Of a stretch of DNA of 64,000 bases, positions 60,182 through 64,000 are shown one piece after another. Made by a program: the position numbers and the translations under genes. Source of the DNA: Rhizophagus clarus (lineage: Eukaryota > Glomeromycota > Glomeromycetes > Glomerales > Glomeraceae). Position 1 is the stretch's first letter; the number at the start of each line of letters is the position of its first letter. The notes below the pieces were generated by a model. It was not told the DNA's origin, did not search any database, and saw only the letters and a list, made by a program, of their open reading frames with translations. The stretch lies in assembly GCA_015698045.1 (NCBI GenBank), contig BLAL01000006.1, positions 62,001-126,000 on the forward strand, given 5' to 3'.

Positions 60182-61695
60182 TTAATCATTCCTCCCTATA
60201 ATCTGAAATACTTCATAATCTTCTATTAAAAATAAATTCTCCGTGACTCTTAAATTTTTTTCATAATGTTGCTGTTTATATTGACAATAATCATATTCTT
60301 TTGAATCATCATCCACTTCCACATATATTTCTATATCTTCACCAAACGTAGGTCCGAAATACCCATCATAATACAATGCATAATCCATATCCATTACATA
60401 ACTTAAAGTTGGATCTTTAAAATCATTTTTATTTTTAAAAGAAAATATAAAACTATCCTTTGTTTTAATATAATCACTAGAAGATTTCCATTCTAAAGGA
60501 TTATATCCTCCAATAATTTCTTCCGTTTCTTTTATTTTAATAAATGTTACAGTATAAAGTTTATCATTACATAATTCATGAAATTTTTTAGGAGTGAATC
60601 CATCACGACTTCCTCTTAATAATAATTGAAATTTATATGGTAAATATAATTCCCTTAAATAAGCAAATTTGCTTTTAATATCTATTTTATCAATCCATCT
60701 TGAAATTAAAGAAACAATATTTAAATTGACAATTTTTGAATCAATAATTCCATCAATATTTCTACATCTAGGAAGTAAAATATCTTCACTTGGCTCACAA
60801 CTAGAATTTAAGTAAGATTCTAGTAATTCCTCATATAGTTGATGTTTTAAAATTTTTTTATAAGGTCGAACGTTTTGAAAGAAATCATCAGAAGATAAAC
60901 TAAAAAATCTAACCAAAGGTAAACACTGTTCTAGAGTATTTTTCATCATTTTGAAATCATCATCTGACCAAGTTGTAGGATCTGGAAGAAGTGTAGCATT
61001 TTTTTCAAGTCCCCATTTTAATACGTGTTCCCAGATTTCTATTTCTTTCATTTGCAAATCATCTCTTTTAATGAGTGAAAGTAATGACTTTTCAGGAAGA
61101 GAAGTAAAATCAAGTGATTTAAATACTTTTTCAGGAGATTTAGCCATTAAATTTGTACAATATTGTTGAAGTTCTAGTAAAGAATTAGATTTGAAACTTG
61201 TTTGGTAAATGAGTTCAAAATATTGTTCCATCCAATCTGATTTATTTTCGATCAAATATTTTTGTAAATACTCAATTAGTTCTTGAAGAAGTAGTTGATC
61301 AGCAGCAGCCAAAATTTTTAAAATTTCTGAAGGCTCTTGTTCATTTAATGAAATGATACCACCATAAATATATCAATGATAAAATTTTATAATCAATATA
61401 AATACTTAATATAATTATAATAAAATCAATACATAACTTACTTTAAAATAATCTGAAAGATTTCTGGCAAAATATTTGAAAACTTTATGTGAGTCAAGAT
61501 ACCACTATCATTTTTTTTGTTGGAAGATAAAGTTCGTCGTAAAAATGGAGAACGGTGATACAAGATAATCATGTGTGCACGAAATATTTTTACGTTTGGA
61601 TCCTCACCAACTTCAATAGTAACATCATAATATTCATCATCTTCCAAAATCTCTATATAGTTTTGACTTAAATTTGGAAAAAATTGTTTGATCAT
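60182..61695 (-). CDS. BTB-BACK-TLDc domain protein
   Basis: Two exons, 61442-61695 and 60182-61373, 481 residues if joined. Exon 1 is a BTB domain start (Y-Y-D-V-T-I-E-V-G, F-R-A-H-M-I-I-L-Y-H-R-S). Exon 2 begins Y-I-Y-G-G, then helices of the BTB/BACK region (E-I-W-E-H-V-L-K-W-G, about residues 190-200), and a C-terminal TLDc domain (about 290-481; L-L-L-R-G-S-R-D-G-F, Y-D-G-Y-F-G-P-T-F-G). Such proteins are numerous in Rhizophagus; BTB domains usually recruit cullin-3 ligases, and the TLDc role here is unknown. The donor is a good GTAAGT, but the only acceptor that keeps the frame is TTG before ATATATTTATGG, that is GT-TG instead of GT-AG. This may be a mutated acceptor. Confidence 0.85.
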
Positions 61696-64000
61696 ATTTT
61701 CCGTTAAATTTGTAAATGTAAAGATGAGCAGGAGTCAGGAGAGAAAAAAAAAATTTTTTTTTTTTAAAAAAAAAGTTAGTGAATGTTAAAGGACGATCAG
61801 TTGACAAAATTCGTGCAACCTACCATTTTAATATTTTGTCATGACACAAACCCCGAGTTTCATAAAAGTTTGAGTTATTGATTGAAAATTTGTTTTTTTT
61901 TGAGAACAAAAAAAAAAAAAATGAAATTTTGAAATCAGGTTTATATTATAATATATATTCGGATTTTGATGTTTCATTAAAATCACTTTTGCTATATTAA
62001 AACATCATATGAATTAAATTAAGGAAATTCATAACAATACTAACTCAACATTAGAATGATGATAACAAACTCATTAGAAAATGGGAAAGATAGTGCCAAA
62101 CCAATAAATTGTTGGTCATTGTAGTTTCTGTAAATAGAACCATAAATAGAACAATACATGTCTGGTAAATTAACAGTAAGGGAATATAAAATGTAGGGAT
62201 ATTAATTTTAATGACCAATAAAAAAATTTTGGCTAATAAAAGCAAGTTCTTTTAGTTTTTTTTGCAAAATTGGTCATTTATTTAATGATCAATAATTCAA
62301 TTATTTAAATTTCTATTAACCATATAATGAGAAAGGAATTAAAAGTTTTCATCACGTATAATTTATTTATTATAACATGATACAACATTTTAAAGCGTGT
62401 GTGACCGTATGAACATAAGTGTAGTCAATTATTAACCAATCATGACTGTGACTGATATTAATTAGTAAAAGGCTACTTCTTTCTGGTTCTGACCGACTGT
62501 TTGAATAACCGTTTGAATAACCATCCAATTAATGATTATACCATTTTTTTTTTCAAGAGTGGATTATCATAATAGATAATGTTTGTAAGTCATAAATCAA
62601 TAATTAGAAAATATGATCAAATTCGACTGAATCCTCTTTTTTCATTAAAATTAATAATATAAAAAATGAGTGAGCGATTAAATAAAAAAAAATAATATCG
62701 AGATTTTATACAACAAATATATGTTTAATATTTGATATGATTTTGGTTAATAATTAAGTTATAAAGTATAAACCCAGCAAATATTTAAAACATCATAATA
62801 CATATATTGATTTTTTACTTTACATTTGGACTTATGATGTTTCACTAAACGCAGTTGGTAATAAATGCCAAAATTTAAGTAAATTAAATTAACAATTCAG
62901 TAAAATCTAATGGTAAACCAATGTTATCGCATAATCTACTACATTATATATTATATCATGGCGTAGTTATGGTCAAAAAATTATATTCAGTCTCTAAGTT
63001 TTAATCAGATGTCTTAATAAAATTGCATGAACGAACAAATAATATGCAATAAATAATAGCAACATGTAAAATTGTAGCATCCACAAAAGCACAAATTTTA
63101 TTATCTAAAATGGAATACAATGAGTTGAATTTTACACTCTTGAAGTAGTTTATCAGATGGTAAAGTTCAATGGTACCAGTAGACTAAAACATGAATCAAG
63201 AAATTGGAGTGAGTTAATGTTTATAATCTTCAAATATATATGAAATTTCTAATATGCTATTTTAACAAATAACATAAGCTGAATAATTTATTTTTTTACT
63301 ACAAGATGAAAAATAGATCATATAAGAATGGATTTATCAAATATGACCTGAATTTTTGCATTTATTTCAACATATTACAAATATTTAATATTATACACAC
63401 TACCATATATTTTTGCACATGTTTATTAGCTAATATTCATGCATGATAATATTTTTGTTCTTATTGAGAAAATGTGTGTATAAAAGTAAATCATATTTGT
63501 AGACAATGTAAAGTAGGAAAATGTAGCATAAAAAAAAAAATTTATAACCAATTAACAAATTAATATGAGATGGAAAAATATAAATCATCCAAACTTATTT
63601 GATTTCTAAATCCTGTAGAACATGGTAATCACAGAATTAAAAAAATAAAGAAATATTACCATACCAAACTGTATATTCATGATAGTTACAAACATTTCAA
63701 TGATTGTTCTGTAATACCAACCCTTCCAGATGCTCCTCATTTAATAACTTAATTTTATTAATAATGTTATCATAGGTGAAGTCTATTATCAGATTTGCAT
63801 GATCTTTATCTTTACTTTCTACTGTTAGGATTAGTCATTTTTTTAATTTATTATTCAACTCATTATTGATTTTCACAGTAAATCAAATGTTTCTTTATCT
63901 ACTATTATTCAATAAAATCATGAAAAAGGTAAACAGATTTATCACCAATTAAATTTATACTTGTATTTTTTAGGCACACAATAGCTTTTAAAGCCAAATA
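61696..64000. other. Intergenic, AT-rich, with one MITE remnant
   Basis: 2.3 kb with no supported gene. T/A homopolymers at 61745-61770, then diverged repeated segments around GTTTATATTATAATATATATT/ATGATGTTTCA near 61938 and 62800. Promoter of the BTB gene is presumably in the first few hundred bases. Confidence 0.4.
62421..62530. mobile_element. Decayed remnant of the GACCG-type hAT MITE
   Basis: ATTAACCAATCATGACTGTG and GACCGACTGTTTGAATAACC resemble the interior of the 51208-51576 MITE (ATTAACCGGTCATGACC, GACCGACCGTTTAACCG) with many C-to-T-like changes. No ends or target duplication remain. Confidence 0.55.

Overview
The window is AT-rich eukaryotic DNA with short GT-AG introns. It looks like the genome of an arbuscular mycorrhizal fungus (Glomeromycotina, Rhizophagus-like). 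This rests on established knowledge of the families present: a greatly expanded set of TKL-like kinases preceded by a Cys-pair ribbon and a W-T-S-G-N motif, a kinase-Sel1 fusion, a BTB-BACK-TLDc protein, kelch and SAM-like fragments, and abundant Ty3/gypsy, hAT and Tc1/mariner elements. No rRNA, tRNA or CRISPR was recognised.

Layout. 0-6.2 kb: an edge-truncated kinase exon and an intact five-exon kinase-Sel1 gene (3707-6218). 6.9-8.0 kb: a multi-pass membrane protein with a coiled-coil tail. 9.6-17.0 kb: a complete, very young Ty3/gypsy element on the minus strand with apparently identical 569-bp LTRs, a 4-bp target duplication, a primer site, a purine tract, gag, a -1 frameshift signal, pol, a separate integrase ORF and an extra 3' ORF. 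17.4-19.1 kb: an intact kinase. 19.1-25.6 kb: gene-poor, with several repeats and a 385-bp hAT MITE. 25.6-28.4 kb: a kinase gene with repeated N-lobe exons, one carrying a stop. 29.0-31.3 kb: a full-length hAT element with one nonsense codon in its transposase. 31.9-36.1 kb: a 4.2-kb Tc1/mariner element whose long inverted arms are built from palindromic 335-bp tandem units. 36.6-44.3 kb: a head-to-head pair of kinase genes with four and five serial N-lobe modules. 45-47.6 kb: a SAM-like relic and a palindromic DNA element. 47.8-49.2 kb: a two-exon kinase. 50.6-53.5 kb: a kinase pseudogene split by a 369-bp hAT MITE. 53.6-54.9 kb: a decayed Tc1/mariner element. 56.2-57.7 kb: relics of a kelch gene and of an O-acetylhomoserine sulfhydrylase gene. 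60.2-61.7 kb: a BTB-BACK-TLDc gene with an odd splice acceptor. The remainder is AT-rich intergenic DNA.

The most unusual system is the kinase family. In three genes the exon carrying Cys ribbon, linker, beta1-beta3 and alphaC has been serially duplicated in front of one catalytic C-lobe. All these exons are phase 0. Only the last module keeps a glycine-rich loop, while most earlier ones keep the beta3 lysine. The proteins therefore look like strings of non-catalytic kinase N-lobes and zinc-ribbon-like units ending in one kinase domain. Exon coordinates below were derived by hand from splice sites and frame; family assignments come from motif reading, not database searches.
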